Positions 24,441-32,008 of a stretch of 39,012 bases of DNA are shown here, in pieces. Position 1 is the stretch's first letter. Every line of letters starts with the position of its first letter. The stretch is taken from positions 1 to 39,012 of the forward strand of contig CAZVON010000007.1 of NCBI GenBank assembly GCA_964628435.1. Reading direction: 5' to 3'. Position numbers and translations under genes: made by a program. This DNA is from CAZVON01 sp964628435 (GTDB taxonomy: Bacteria; Patescibacteriota; Microgenomatia; Levybacterales; UBA12049). The notes below the pieces were generated by a model. The model was not told the DNA's origin. It ran no database searches and was given only the letters and a program-made list of their open reading frames with translations.

Positions 24441-24931
24441 TGAATACAGAATTTATAAGAAGTGAATTTGCAGAGGATATTATTCAAGTAAACCGTGTTT
24501 CTAAAAAAACAAAAGGTGGCAACAAAATTGGTTTTTCTGTATTAGTTGTGGTAGGCGATAAAAAAGGTCGGGTTGGAGTAGGTCTTGGAAAAGCTCCAGA
24601 CGTATCTTCCTCGATCAAAAAAGGAATAGCATTTGCAAAAAAACATCTAATAAAAGTTCCAATTATTCGTGGTTCTATACCTTTTGAAATACAAATAAAA
24701 GTTGGCGCAGCAAAAATACTGCTTAAACCCGCCCCGCCAGGAAGTGGTGTTATCGCAGGAGGAGCAGTCAGAAGTGTTGTGGCTGCTGCGGGTATTTTGA
24801 ATATTTCCTCAAAAGTATTAGGAACAAAAAATCAAGCATCAAACGTATATGCAACTCTTCAAGCATTGCAAGAGATTGCAAGACGATATGCAAAAATGAA
24901 TTCGAAAGGAATAATGCATGAATCTAAGTAA
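24440..24931 (+). CDS. rpsE: 30S ribosomal protein S5
   Basis: Decoding-fidelity protein at the mRNA entry. 163 aa. NRVSKKTKGGNKIGFSVLVVVGD (dsRNA-binding-like domain), KAPDVSSSIKKGI, and LKPAPPGSGVIAGGAVRSV. The 3' end overlaps rplO by 14 nt, leaving no space for rpmD (L30), which normally sits here. Confidence 0.98.
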   Translation: MNTEFIRSEFAEDIIQVNRVSKKTKGGNKIGFSVLVVVGDKKGRVGVGLGKAPDVSSSIKKGIAFAKKHLIKVPIIRGSIPFEIQIKVGAAKILLKPAPPGSGVIAGGAVRSVVAAAGILNISSKVLGTKNQASNVYATLQALQEIARRYAKMNSKGIMHESK

Positions 24932-25361
24932 TCTTGCCAAAGTAACAGTAAAAAAGAAACGACGAGTTGGTCAAGGGCATGGTTCTGGTCGTGGAAAAAC
25001 AGCAGGTCGAGGGACAAAAGGGCAAAAAGCGCGTGGCCATATCCCACTCTCTTTTGAAGGAGGGGCATTGCCACTTATTAAGCGATTGCCATTTCGGCGT
25101 GGAAAAGGGAAAAATAAATCCTTTAAGAAAAAACCAGTTATTTTAAATGTTAAGATTTTAAATATTCTTGAGAAAGAAGCAACAGTTACATTACAAACGC
25201 TCATTGATAAAAAAATCGTTGACGCTCGTCATGCAAAAGAATACGGTGTTAAAATATTAGGAGATGGAGAGCTTTCGATTCCTTTAACTATCGACCAAAT
25301 TCCTGTTTCCAAAGGAGCAGCAGAAAAAATAAAAAAAGCCGGCGGAGAAATAAAGCTTTAA
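24918..25361 (+). CDS. rplO: 50S ribosomal protein L15
   Basis: Late-assembly 23S binding protein. 147 aa. Gly/Arg/Lys-rich N-terminus with RVGQGHGSGRGKTAGRGTKGQ, PLIKRLPFRRG, and a C-terminal KGAAEKIKKAGGEIKL. Starts within rpsE and ends 6 nt before secY. Confidence 0.97.
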   Translation: MNLSNLAKVTVKKKRRVGQGHGSGRGKTAGRGTKGQKARGHIPLSFEGGALPLIKRLPFRRGKGKNKSFKKKPVILNVKILNILEKEATVTLQTLIDKKIVDARHAKEYGVKILGDGELSIPLTIDQIPVSKGAAEKIKKAGGEIKL

Positions 25362-25367
25362 TACTTC

Positions 25368-26654
25368 ATGAACGATTTGTTACGATTTTTTCGAAATAGT
25401 ATTCGTGCGCAAGACATACGAAAAAAACTTCTCTTTACCGCATTTGTATTTACTATTTTTAGAATATTTGCTCATATTCCAGTTCCAGGGGTAAATATCG
25501 CAAGTTTAAAAGTGTTGTTTGAACAAAATCAGTTTTTAGGTCTTTTAGATATTTTTTCTGGTGGGACGCTGGCAAATTTTTCGGTCATGGCACTTGGGCT
25601 CAATCCGTATATTAACGCATCGATTATATTGCAGTTACTGACCATGGCTTTTCCTAAACTTGAAGCGCTTTCAAAAGAAGGCGAGCAAGGGAGACAAAAG
25701 ATTAACCAGTATACGCGTTTGTTGACAGTTCCTCTTGCGTGTTTGCAAGCGGTGGGTATGTATGCTCTTCTTCGAAATCAAGGAATTATTGGCAATTTAG
25801 CTCCTATCTATTTAATCTCATTTATTACTACCATGGTTGCTGGTACTATGCTTTTAGTTTGGCTCGGAGAGCTTATCACAGAACGTGGTGTAGGCAACGG
25901 CATATCGCTTCTTATCTTTGGAGGAATTGTGGGAAGCATACCAGTTACTTTTGGTAAAACTGCCACTACCGTGTCTTCGGAAAATATGTTTAATATTGTT
26001 ATGTTTCTAAGCTTGGGGCTCTTGATGATTGCTGCGATTGTACTTATTAACGAAGCGACACGGCAAATTACGGTACATTATGCCAGACGTATGAGAGGAA
26101 ACAAATCATATGGCGGGCAATCAACCCATCTTCCACTCCGCCTCAATCAAGCAGGTGTTATTCCTATTATTTTTGCGGTATCGTTGGTTTTGTTCCCGTC
26201 GCTTATTTCCAATTACTTAACAACTGTTCCAAACCCATTTTTAAAAGAGATTGCATCGTTTATTTCTACCTCATTTAATCCAGATAGTATTTTGTACAAC
26301 GGTGTCTACTTTCTGTTGGTTGTTGGATTTACCTATTTTTATACGGCAGTTGTATTTAATCCTAAAAAGATTGCGGAAGAAATACAAAAACATGGTGGAT
26401 TTATTCCTGGAATTCGTCCTGGTATCCAAACCTCCTCATATCTAAACTATATTATGACGCGTATTACCTTAGCAGGCGCATTATTTTTAGGAATCATTGC
26501 AATTTCTCCAAGTATTGCTCGTGCTGTAACGGGGGTTGAAACACTATTGTTAGGAGGAACTGGAATTTTGATAGTAGTAAGTGTGGTACTTGAGACAGTA
26601 AAATCAATAGAAGCGCAATTAGTCATGAGAAATTACGATCGATTTATTAACTAA
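25368..26654 (+). CDS. secY: Protein translocase subunit SecY
   Basis: Channel of the Sec translocon, inner membrane. 428 aa with about ten hydrophobic segments. Seen: FRIFAHIPVPGV plug region, GLNPYINASIILQLL, KEGEQGRQKINQYTR cytoplasmic loop, GNGISLLIFGGI, and FFIPGIRPG-like GGFIPGIRPGIQTSSYL. Position after rplO and before adk is the usual spc-operon place. Confidence 0.98.
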   Translation: MNDLLRFFRNSIRAQDIRKKLLFTAFVFTIFRIFAHIPVPGVNIASLKVLFEQNQFLGLLDIFSGGTLANFSVMALGLNPYINASIILQLLTMAFPKLEALSKEGEQGRQKINQYTRLLTVPLACLQAVGMYALLRNQGIIGNLAPIYLISFITTMVAGTMLLVWLGELITERGVGNGISLLIFGGIVGSIPVTFGKTATTVSSENMFNIVMFLSLGLLMIAAIVLINEATRQITVHYARRMRGNKSYGGQSTHLPLRLNQAGVIPIIFAVSLVLFPSLISNYLTTVPNPFLKEIASFISTSFNPDSILYNGVYFLLVVGFTYFYTAVVFNPKKIAEEIQKHGGFIPGIRPGIQTSSYLNYIMTRITLAGALFLGIIAISPSIARAVTGVETLLLGGTGILIVVSVVLETVKSIEAQLVMRNYDRFIN

Positions 26655-26655
26655 G

Positions 26656-27207
26656 ATGAAAATAATTATTATTGGTATTCAAGGTTCTGGAAAATCAACA
26701 CAAGGAAATCTTTTGTCGCAAAAATTGCGTATTCCGTATTTATCAACAGGCCATATCTTCCGAGCAATTGCTAAAGAACACTCTTCTTTAGGACGATACA
26801 TTAAAGAAACAATGAACGCAGGATACCTGATTCCAGACGAAAAAACGCTTACAATTGTTGATGAGTACCTTAAAAAACCCGAATATAAAAAAGGATATAT
26901 TTTAGACGGGTTTCCACGCACTCTTGTTCAAGCCCAGCGCTTTAAAAACGGAATAGATCATGTAGTCTATTTGAAAGTATCTGACGAGGAGGCACTCAAA
27001 AGACTGTCCTTTAGAAATGGCGAAGTACGCCATGATGAGACTCCTTCTGCGATTCAAAGAAGAATTGAATTATTTCACCAACTGACCAAACCAGTTTTGG
27101 ACTATTATGAAAGAAAAAAGCTCCTGGTAAAAATTAATGGTGAACAATCCATAGAAGCAATTCACCAAGAGATTATGGAGAAGATAGATGGGAGAAAAAG
27201 AGAGTAA
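26656..27207 (+). CDS. adk: Adenylate kinase, short-lid form
   Basis: Interconverts ATP + AMP and 2 ADP. 183 aa. P-loop GIQGSGKST at residues 7-15, YLSTGHIFR (AMP site), GYILDGFPRT near residue 75-84. The lid is reduced to a short segment around RNGEVRHDETP, without the zinc Cys found in long forms. The start is 1 nt after secY. The 3' end overlaps the next kinase-like gene by 20 nt. Confidence 0.96.
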   Translation: MKIIIIGIQGSGKSTQGNLLSQKLRIPYLSTGHIFRAIAKEHSSLGRYIKETMNAGYLIPDEKTLTIVDEYLKKPEYKKGYILDGFPRTLVQAQRFKNGIDHVVYLKVSDEEALKRLSFRNGEVRHDETPSAIQRRIELFHQLTKPVLDYYERKKLLVKINGEQSIEAIHQEIMEKIDGRKRE

Positions 27208-27772
27208 TTCAATATTATTAGCAATTGTTGGAATGCCTGGGGCGGGGAAAAGCGAAGTGATTGCTTATTTAAAAACAAAAGGAATTCCATTTGTTCGATT
27301 TGGACAGATTACTGATGATAGTGTTTCTTCCAAAGGACTTCCACTTACCCCTGAAAATGAACGCTTAGCACGAGAGAACTTACGTAAAGAGTTAGGCATG
27401 GAAGCATATGCCATTAAATCAGAGCCAAAGATTAGAGAATTGACAAAAACACATCCTGTAGTTGCCATTGATGGATTATACTCATGGGAAGAATATAAGT
27501 ATTTAATCAGACAGTTTGATAATCTGATACTGGTATGTATATATGCGCAGCCAAACATTAGATATAAACGCTTATCTGCTAGATTTGTTCGTCCATTAAG
27601 CCTGATTGAAGCTAAAGAGCGAGATAAAGCAGAGATAGAGAAGTTAAATAAAGGCGGGCCAATTGCAATCGCAGATTTTCTTATAGAAAATAACTCAGAT
27701 AATCTACAAGAGCTGCATGAAAAAATTGATAGTGCATTAGATCAAATATTCAAAGAAAACCAAGACAGATGA
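27188..27772 (+). CDS. P-loop nucleotide kinase-like protein (UPF0200 / dephospho-CoA kinase-like)
   Basis: NMP-kinase-fold NTPase of 194 aa. Walker A is GMPGAGKS at about residues 15-22. PFVRFGQITDD corresponds to the substrate-facing strand, VVAIDGLYSWEE to the Walker B-like strand, and RYKRLSARFVRPLSLIEAKERDKAEIEKLNKGGPIAIADFLIEN (near 27550-27685) to the lid and adenine region. This order resembles the archaeal-type UPF0200 kinases rather than bacterial CoaE. Substrate unknown. Fixed in the operon by overlaps with adk (20 nt) and map (4 nt); such an extra kinase between adk and map is not in the textbook spc operon. Confidence 0.8.
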   Translation: MGEKESNSILLAIVGMPGAGKSEVIAYLKTKGIPFVRFGQITDDSVSSKGLPLTPENERLARENLRKELGMEAYAIKSEPKIRELTKTHPVVAIDGLYSWEEYKYLIRQFDNLILVCIYAQPNIRYKRLSARFVRPLSLIEAKERDKAEIEKLNKGGPIAIADFLIENNSDNLQELHEKIDSALDQIFKENQDR

Positions 27773-28539
27773 TTTACATTAAAAAACCAGAAGAGATTGA
27801 GATTATGCAGCAAGGAGGCAAGATTCTTGCCGATGTCTTGTGGGAAGTATTAGATCATGTAAAACCTGGCGTTACCGAATTGGAATTAGATGCGCTTTCG
27901 GAAAAACTGATTCATGAACATGGCGGTGAGCCTGGTTTCCAAAAAGTTTCTGGGTACCATCACACCATCTGCGTTTCCACAAACGATGTCGTGGTTCATG
28001 GAATTCCTTCTTCGTATGCTCTTGTAGAAGGTGACGTTATTGGTATTGATTGTGGAGTATTTTACAAAGGCTTTCATACAGATATGTCAGAGACGATACA
28101 AGTTAAAAGTGAGAAGTCAAAAGTCAGAAGTGATGAAAAAGTTACCCAATTTCTAGAAACGGGGAAAGAGGCGCTGAAAGCGGGAATTAAGCAGGCTCAA
28201 GCAGGTAATCGGGTAGGAAACATCTCAAAAGCAATCCAAGATATCGTAGAAGCAAAAGGGTACTCAATTGTTGAAACACTGGTTGGACATGGGGTTGGCC
28301 GAAACCTCCATGAAGAGCCAGAAATTCCAGGGTTTTTACGCAGATCTATTTCTTCTACACCTTTTCTTACAGAAGGTATGACTATTGCCGTGGAGGTTAT
28401 TTATAATATGGGTAAAAAAGACGTGATATATGCCAATAATGATGGGTGGACAATAAAAACAAAGGATGGAACCATATCCGCAGTGTTTGAGCGGACCATT
28501 GCGATTACTCAAGGTGAGCCTCTCGTGCTTACAAAGTAA
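27769..28539 (+). CDS. map: Methionine aminopeptidase type I
   Basis: Removes N-terminal Met from new proteins. 256 aa. Metal ligands are recognisable: D in GIDCGVFYKGFHTDMSET (two Asp), H in VGHGVGRNLHEEP, E near MTIAVEV and E in FERTIAIT. Odd: after the second Asp the loop carries VKSEKSKVRSDEK, encoded by a tandem AAAAGT(C/G)AGAAGT-like repeat (28101-28135), longer than the usual loop. TGA/ATG overlap with the kinase-like gene. Confidence 0.97.
   Translation: MIYIKKPEEIEIMQQGGKILADVLWEVLDHVKPGVTELELDALSEKLIHEHGGEPGFQKVSGYHHTICVSTNDVVVHGIPSSYALVEGDVIGIDCGVFYKGFHTDMSETIQVKSEKSKVRSDEKVTQFLETGKEALKAGIKQAQAGNRVGNISKAIQDIVEAKGYSIVETLVGHGVGRNLHEEPEIPGFLRRSISSTPFLTEGMTIAVEVIYNMGKKDVIYANNDGWTIKTKDGTISAVFERTIAITQGEPLVLTK
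28101..28135 (+). repeat. Short AAAAGT/AGAAGT tandem-like repeat inside map
   Basis: AAAAGTGAGAAGTCAAAAGT (from 28105) then CAGAAGTGATG: degenerate units of AAAAGT / AGAAGT, read as Lys/Ser-rich sequence in a surface loop. Confidence 0.55.
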
Positions 28540-28542
28540 TTG

Positions 28543-28571
28543 TTGCTCTTTATAGGATAATTTGGTATAAT
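28543..28571 (+). promoter_or_regulatory. Internal promoter before infA
   Basis: TTGCTC (28543-28548), 17-nt spacer, TATAAT (28566-28571) with extended TGG in front. The transcript would begin near 28577, just before the palindrome of the infA leader. Confidence 0.65.
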
Positions 28572-28580
28572 AATTGTTAG

Positions 28581-28611
28581 TTCGAAATTCGAGGTTCGCA
28601 TTTCGAATTTT
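28581..28611 (+). repeat. TTCGAAAT/ATTTCGAA palindrome with T-run in the infA leader
   Basis: TTCGAAAT (28581-28588) pairs with ATTTCGAA (28600-28607), 11-nt loop, followed by TTTT. Same TTCGAAATTCGA core as the fusA leader element. Confidence 0.7.
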
Positions 28612-28618
28612 GTCATGT

Positions 28619-28834
28619 ATGACTCATCAAGGGTCGGTTGAGATTGAAGGATTGGTAACAGAGTTCCTTCCAAACACATTGTTTCGGGTTAAACTTCCAG
28701 ATGAGACAGTTATTTTGTGTCATCTTTCTGGGAGAATGCGCATACATTTTGTGCGGATTTTACCAGGGGATAGAGTATTAGTCGAAATGACGCCATACGA
28801 TAAAACAAAAGGAAGAATAATTAGAAGACTATAA
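28619..28834 (+). CDS. infA: Translation initiation factor IF-1
   Basis: S1/OB-fold factor that binds the ribosomal A site during initiation. 71 aa from ATG 28619: GSVEIEGLVTEFLPNTLFRV ... GRMRIHFVRILPGDRVLVEMTPYDKTKGRI, complete. The longer frame from TTG 28574 is rejected because it runs through the promoter's transcribed palindrome and adds a non-family N-terminus. It has its own promoter 50 nt upstream, after map. Confidence 0.97.
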   Translation: MTHQGSVEIEGLVTEFLPNTLFRVKLPDETVILCHLSGRMRIHFVRILPGDRVLVEMTPYDKTKGRIIRRL

Positions 28835-28839
28835 ATGCT

Positions 28840-28903
28840 CTTCATTACTTCGTTTTTGAATTCTGCCAAAAAAGTGTAGGTTGTAATCTATTAAGTGATG
28901 AAG
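28840..28903 (+). other. Long-range inverted repeat between infA and rpmJ
   Basis: CTTCATTACTT (28840-28850) is complementary to AAGTGATGAAG (28893-28903) with one G-U pair; the loop is 42 nt. It spans most of the 90-nt gap before rpmJ and could fold in the mRNA. No function assigned. Confidence 0.35.
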
Positions 28904-28924
28904 ATATATAAAAAAAACAAAACC

Positions 28925-29038
28925 ATGAAAGTTCAAGCAAGTATCAAACCACGGTGCGCCAAGTGCAAAATTATTAAACGACGAGGAGTGATCCGTATTA
29001 CCTGTGATAATCCTCGTCATAAACAACGACAAGGGTAA
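28925..29038 (+). CDS. rpmJ: 50S ribosomal protein L36
   Basis: 37-residue zinc-ribbon protein of the large subunit. Starts MKVQASIKPRC; zinc ligands C11, C14, C27 and H32 are all present, and the end is KQRQG as in the family. It sits between infA and rpsM, the standard place. Confidence 0.96.
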   Translation: MKVQASIKPRCAKCKIIKRRGVIRITCDNPRHKQRQG

Positions 29039-29044
29039 TAAATT

Positions 29045-29473
29045 ATGCGTATTGCAGGAATCAATATACCAGATGAGAAACGAGTAGACATTGCGCTTTG
29101 CTATATCTACGGAATAGGTCGAGGTAATGTGTCAGGAGTGCTTACAAAAGCAGGTATTGACGCTGCAAAAAGAGTCAAGGCGCTTACCGAAGGTGAACAA
29201 AAGAAAATACAGAAAGCGCTTGAAGAATATAAAGTAGAAGGAGACTTACGTGCTCAGGTAACTTCAGATATTCGTCGATTAAAAGAAATAGGGGCATATC
29301 GAGGAATCAGACACAGTAGAAATTTGCCAGTTCGAGGACAACGAACCAGATCAAATGCTCGAACAAAGCGAGGAAAAAGAGTTACTATTGGTGCAATCAA
29401 AAAAGAAGTTCCAGCAAAAATGGGAATTGATGCAAAGAAACCTACTGCAACAGCTCCCGCACCAAAAAAGTAA
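29045..29473 (+). CDS. rpsM: 30S ribosomal protein S13
   Basis: Head protein making bridges to the 50S subunit and contacting P-site tRNA. 142 aa. RIAGINIPDEKRVDIALCYIYGIG, then YRGIRHSRNLPVRGQRTRSNARTKRG. The C-terminus is extended by about 20 residues rich in Lys/Ala/Pro compared with E. coli. Confidence 0.97.
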   Translation: MRIAGINIPDEKRVDIALCYIYGIGRGNVSGVLTKAGIDAAKRVKALTEGEQKKIQKALEEYKVEGDLRAQVTSDIRRLKEIGAYRGIRHSRNLPVRGQRTRSNARTKRGKRVTIGAIKKEVPAKMGIDAKKPTATAPAPKK

Positions 29474-29487
29474 ATCTAGATTAACAT

Positions 29488-29889
29488 ATGGCAGATACTA
29501 AAAAAACACCAACAAAAACAAAGCAGAAAACCTCAATAACAATTACTCCTTCGGGAAAGGCATTTATTACTGCCACATTTAATAATACATTGGTAACCAT
29601 TACTAATGATAAAGGGGATACTGTTTCATGGAGTTCCTCGGGAGCTCGGGGTTTTAAAGGGACGAGAAAATCAACTCCTTATGCTGCTACTCTTGCGATG
29701 GAAGACGCCGCCAAAAGAGCAATGGGCAAGGGTATTAAAACCGTAGAAGTGTTTGTGAAAGGGCCAGGATCCGGTCGTGATTCAGCTCTTCGGGCAATCA
29801 GAAGCGCAGGGCTTTCAATTTCTCTTATTGCTGATGTAACACCAATTCCACATAATGGGCCGCGGGCACGAAAAAAAAGGAGAGTCTAA
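29488..29889 (+). CDS. rpsK: 30S ribosomal protein S11
   Basis: Platform protein of the 30S subunit. 133 aa. After a Lys/Thr-rich N-terminus come ATFNNTLVTITNDKGDTVSWSS, GFKGTRKSTPYAA, GPGSGRDSALRAI and the end DVTPIPHNGPRARKKRRV. The stop shares one base with the rpsD start. Confidence 0.98.
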   Translation: MADTKKTPTKTKQKTSITITPSGKAFITATFNNTLVTITNDKGDTVSWSSSGARGFKGTRKSTPYAATLAMEDAAKRAMGKGIKTVEVFVKGPGSGRDSALRAIRSAGLSISLIADVTPIPHNGPRARKKRRV

Positions 29890-30491
29890 TGGCTAGATAT
29901 ACTGGACCTAAACATAGATTAGCAAGACGGGAAGGAATAAATATTTTAGATAAAACTTCCACGTCTTTGATGCGTCGATTAAACGTTCCTCCAGGAGTTC
30001 ATGGAGCAAGGAGAAAGAGACAGCTTTCAGAATTTGGACTACAACTTCGGGAGAAGCAGCGAGCAAAAGCAGTATATGGGTTACTCGAAAAGCAATTTAA
30101 GCGGATAGTCCAGGATGTTCAAAAAAGAAAAGGAGAAACAGGAGAGATGCTTATCTCTTTACTGGAAACACGACTTGATAATCTTGTGTACCGTTTGGGA
30201 CTTGCTCAGACACGATATCAAGCCAGACAGTATGTCACGCATGGACATATACGAGTCAATAATAAAAAAGTAACCATTCCTTCATATCTTATTAAAATAA
30301 ATGACGTTATTTCTCTGTCTGAATCAATGCAAAAAAATCCAGTTGTTATAAAGTCCCTACAGGAATCGAGCGTGGTGTTACCATTTCTTGACAAAAAAGG
30401 TCCGGCTGGAAAGCTTGTGCGTATGCCAAAACGTGAAGATATTCAGGTACCATTCAATACTCAACTGATTATTGAATATTATTCAAGATAG
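29889..30491 (+). CDS. rpsD: 30S ribosomal protein S4
   Basis: 16S rRNA primary binding protein; regulator of the alpha operon in E. coli. 200 aa. MARYTGPKHRLARREG start, SEFGLQLREKQRAKAVYG, and the S4 RNA-binding domain LDNLVYRLGLAQTRYQARQYVTHGHIRVN (30170-30260). No zinc Cys in the N-terminus (C-minus form). Confidence 0.98.
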   Translation: MARYTGPKHRLARREGINILDKTSTSLMRRLNVPPGVHGARRKRQLSEFGLQLREKQRAKAVYGLLEKQFKRIVQDVQKRKGETGEMLISLLETRLDNLVYRLGLAQTRYQARQYVTHGHIRVNNKKVTIPSYLIKINDVISLSESMQKNPVVIKSLQESSVVLPFLDKKGPAGKLVRMPKREDIQVPFNTQLIIEYYSR

Positions 30492-30500
30492 TGGTACAAT
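30472..30500 (+). promoter_or_regulatory. Internal promoter before rpoA
   Basis: TTGAAT (30472-30477), 17-nt spacer, TACAAT (30495-30500) with extended TGG. Lies at the end of rpsD. AGGGAG right after the -10 can serve as Shine-Dalgarno for rpoA at 30513. Confidence 0.5.
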
Positions 30501-30512
30501 AGGGAGACTTTT

Positions 30513-31436
30513 ATGAAGGAGCCTACATTTAAAGTAAAAGAACAAACAGTAACCAACGATTATGGAGAGTTCGTGATCGAGCCGTTAGAGCCGGGATATG
30601 GTCATACGATGGGAAATGCGCTACGAAGAGTGTTACTTACCTCTCTTCCAGGTGCTGCAGTAACCTCTGTGAAAATTGCTGGGGTAAAGCATAAATTCTC
30701 AACCATTGCTGGTATCAAGGAAAATGTTGTAGATTTACTACTCAACATAAAACAACTAAATGTTAAGCTTCTTGACACGAAAACATCGGCAACGTTGCGA
30801 TTGTCAGTCAAAGGAGCAAAAGAAGTTACCGCATCAAATCTAGAGGTGCCTGAAAATGTTGAAATAATTGATAAGGATCATTATTTATGTTCAATATCCG
30901 ATAGAAAAGGAAAATTGGATATGGAATTAACTGTTGAAAAAGGCTATGCGTATCACTTAAGCGAAGAAAAGAAATCAACAAGTCTTGGAATGATTCCAAC
31001 AGATGCATTGTTTTCTCCTGTTAGACGAGTTAATTACTCGGTTGAAGCAACCCGTGTCGGTAGACAAACTAACTTGGATAAGTTAGTGCTTCAGATTTGG
31101 ACAAATGGCACGGTTCATCCACGCCCAGCCTTAGAAGAAGCATCAAAAATTCTTGCATCCTACTTTTTTCATCTGTATGAGCCAAAAACAGCAGTAACAT
31201 CCGAAGGAGTTGCAATTAGCCCTGCCGTATCTGAGGATATATTAAAGCTTACTGTCGACGAATTAGATCTTCCCACCCGTATTTATAACAGTCTTCGCAA
31301 CGGTGGTATTGAAACATTAGGACAACTGCTTGGGACTCCACGTAAGGAATTAATGTCAATGCGCAACATGGGTGGAAAATCAATTAGCGTTATTGAAGAA
31401 AAACTGAGAGAAAAGGGAATTTCTTTATCCGTTTAA
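30513..31436 (+). CDS. rpoA: RNA polymerase alpha subunit
   Basis: Assembly platform of RNA polymerase. 307 aa. N-terminal domain with GYGHTMGNALRRVLLTSLPGAA and the dimer interface, linker, and C-terminal domain (about 245-305) with the helix-hairpin-helix LDLPTRIYNSLRNGGIETLGQLL that binds UP elements. It follows rpsD as in the alpha operon and is separated from rplQ by a terminator-like palindrome. Confidence 0.98.
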   Translation: MKEPTFKVKEQTVTNDYGEFVIEPLEPGYGHTMGNALRRVLLTSLPGAAVTSVKIAGVKHKFSTIAGIKENVVDLLLNIKQLNVKLLDTKTSATLRLSVKGAKEVTASNLEVPENVEIIDKDHYLCSISDRKGKLDMELTVEKGYAYHLSEEKKSTSLGMIPTDALFSPVRRVNYSVEATRVGRQTNLDKLVLQIWTNGTVHPRPALEEASKILASYFFHLYEPKTAVTSEGVAISPAVSEDILKLTVDELDLPTRIYNSLRNGGIETLGQLLGTPRKELMSMRNMGGKSISVIEEKLREKGISLSV

Positions 31437-31446
31437 TACTAAAAGC

Positions 31447-31498
31447 CACGAATAAGACACTAAGTGCCACAACTTTTCGTGTCTGTTCGTGTTTTTTT
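31447..31498 (+). terminator. Terminator-like palindrome with T-run between rpoA and rplQ
   Basis: CACGAA (31447-31452) pairs with TTCGTG (31486-31491) and GACAC (31456-31460) with GTGTC (31479-31483). It is followed by seven T (31492-31498) that abut the rplQ ATG. It has the form of an intrinsic terminator, but the CACGAA...TTCGTG arms also look like a dispersed palindromic repeat. Confidence 0.6.
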
Positions 31499-32008
31499 AT
31501 GAGGAAAAATGTTTTTGGAAGAAAATTCAAGCGAGACATAAATGAACGAAAAGCACTCTTTAAGAGTCTGCTGTCGTCTCTTGTTTTGTACGGGCGAATT
31601 AAAACAACCGAAGCAAAAGCAAAGGCCATTAAAGGAGAAATAGACTCTTTAGTAACAAAAGCAAAAAAAGGAGGAAACAATATTGCGAATTTACTACAAG
31701 TATATTTAATTCCTCAAGCCATTGAAAAATTAATGACTGAAGTTGCTCCACGATTTCAAGCACGCACGAGTGGGTATACACGAATGATTCGGCTGGGAAG
31801 ACGATTAGCAGATAATGCACCATTGGTTCAAATAGAGTGGGTAGAAATGGACACTGAAGTTTCAAACGATACACAAAAAACAGAAAAGGCAGTACTTAAA
31901 AAGGAGAAAAAAGAAGTAGTGTTAAAAGCAGAAACTAAAAAAATAAAATCAACAACCGCAAAGAAACGCAGTAGAAAACCAAAGATACAGGAGGAAAAAA
32001 GTAAATGA
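31499..32008 (+). CDS. rplQ: 50S ribosomal protein L17
   Basis: Large-subunit protein near the tunnel exit. 169 aa. Core about 1-118: FGRKFKRDINERKALFKSLLSSLVLYGRIKTTEAKAKA (31511-31625), TRMIRLGRRLADNAPLVQIEWVE. The C-terminal about 50 residues are Lys/Glu/Ser-rich, an extension not in E. coli. The start codon immediately follows the seven-T run of the palindrome, so there is no Shine-Dalgarno. TGA/ATG overlap with rplM. Confidence 0.97.
   Translation: MRKNVFGRKFKRDINERKALFKSLLSSLVLYGRIKTTEAKAKAIKGEIDSLVTKAKKGGNNIANLLQVYLIPQAIEKLMTEVAPRFQARTSGYTRMIRLGRRLADNAPLVQIEWVEMDTEVSNDTQKTEKAVLKKEKKEVVLKAETKKIKSTTAKKRSRKPKIQEEKSK

Noticed and set aside
28574..28618. TTG start for IF-1 at 28574
   Set aside because: It runs through the leader palindrome just after the promoter; ATG 28619 gives a standard-length IF-1.
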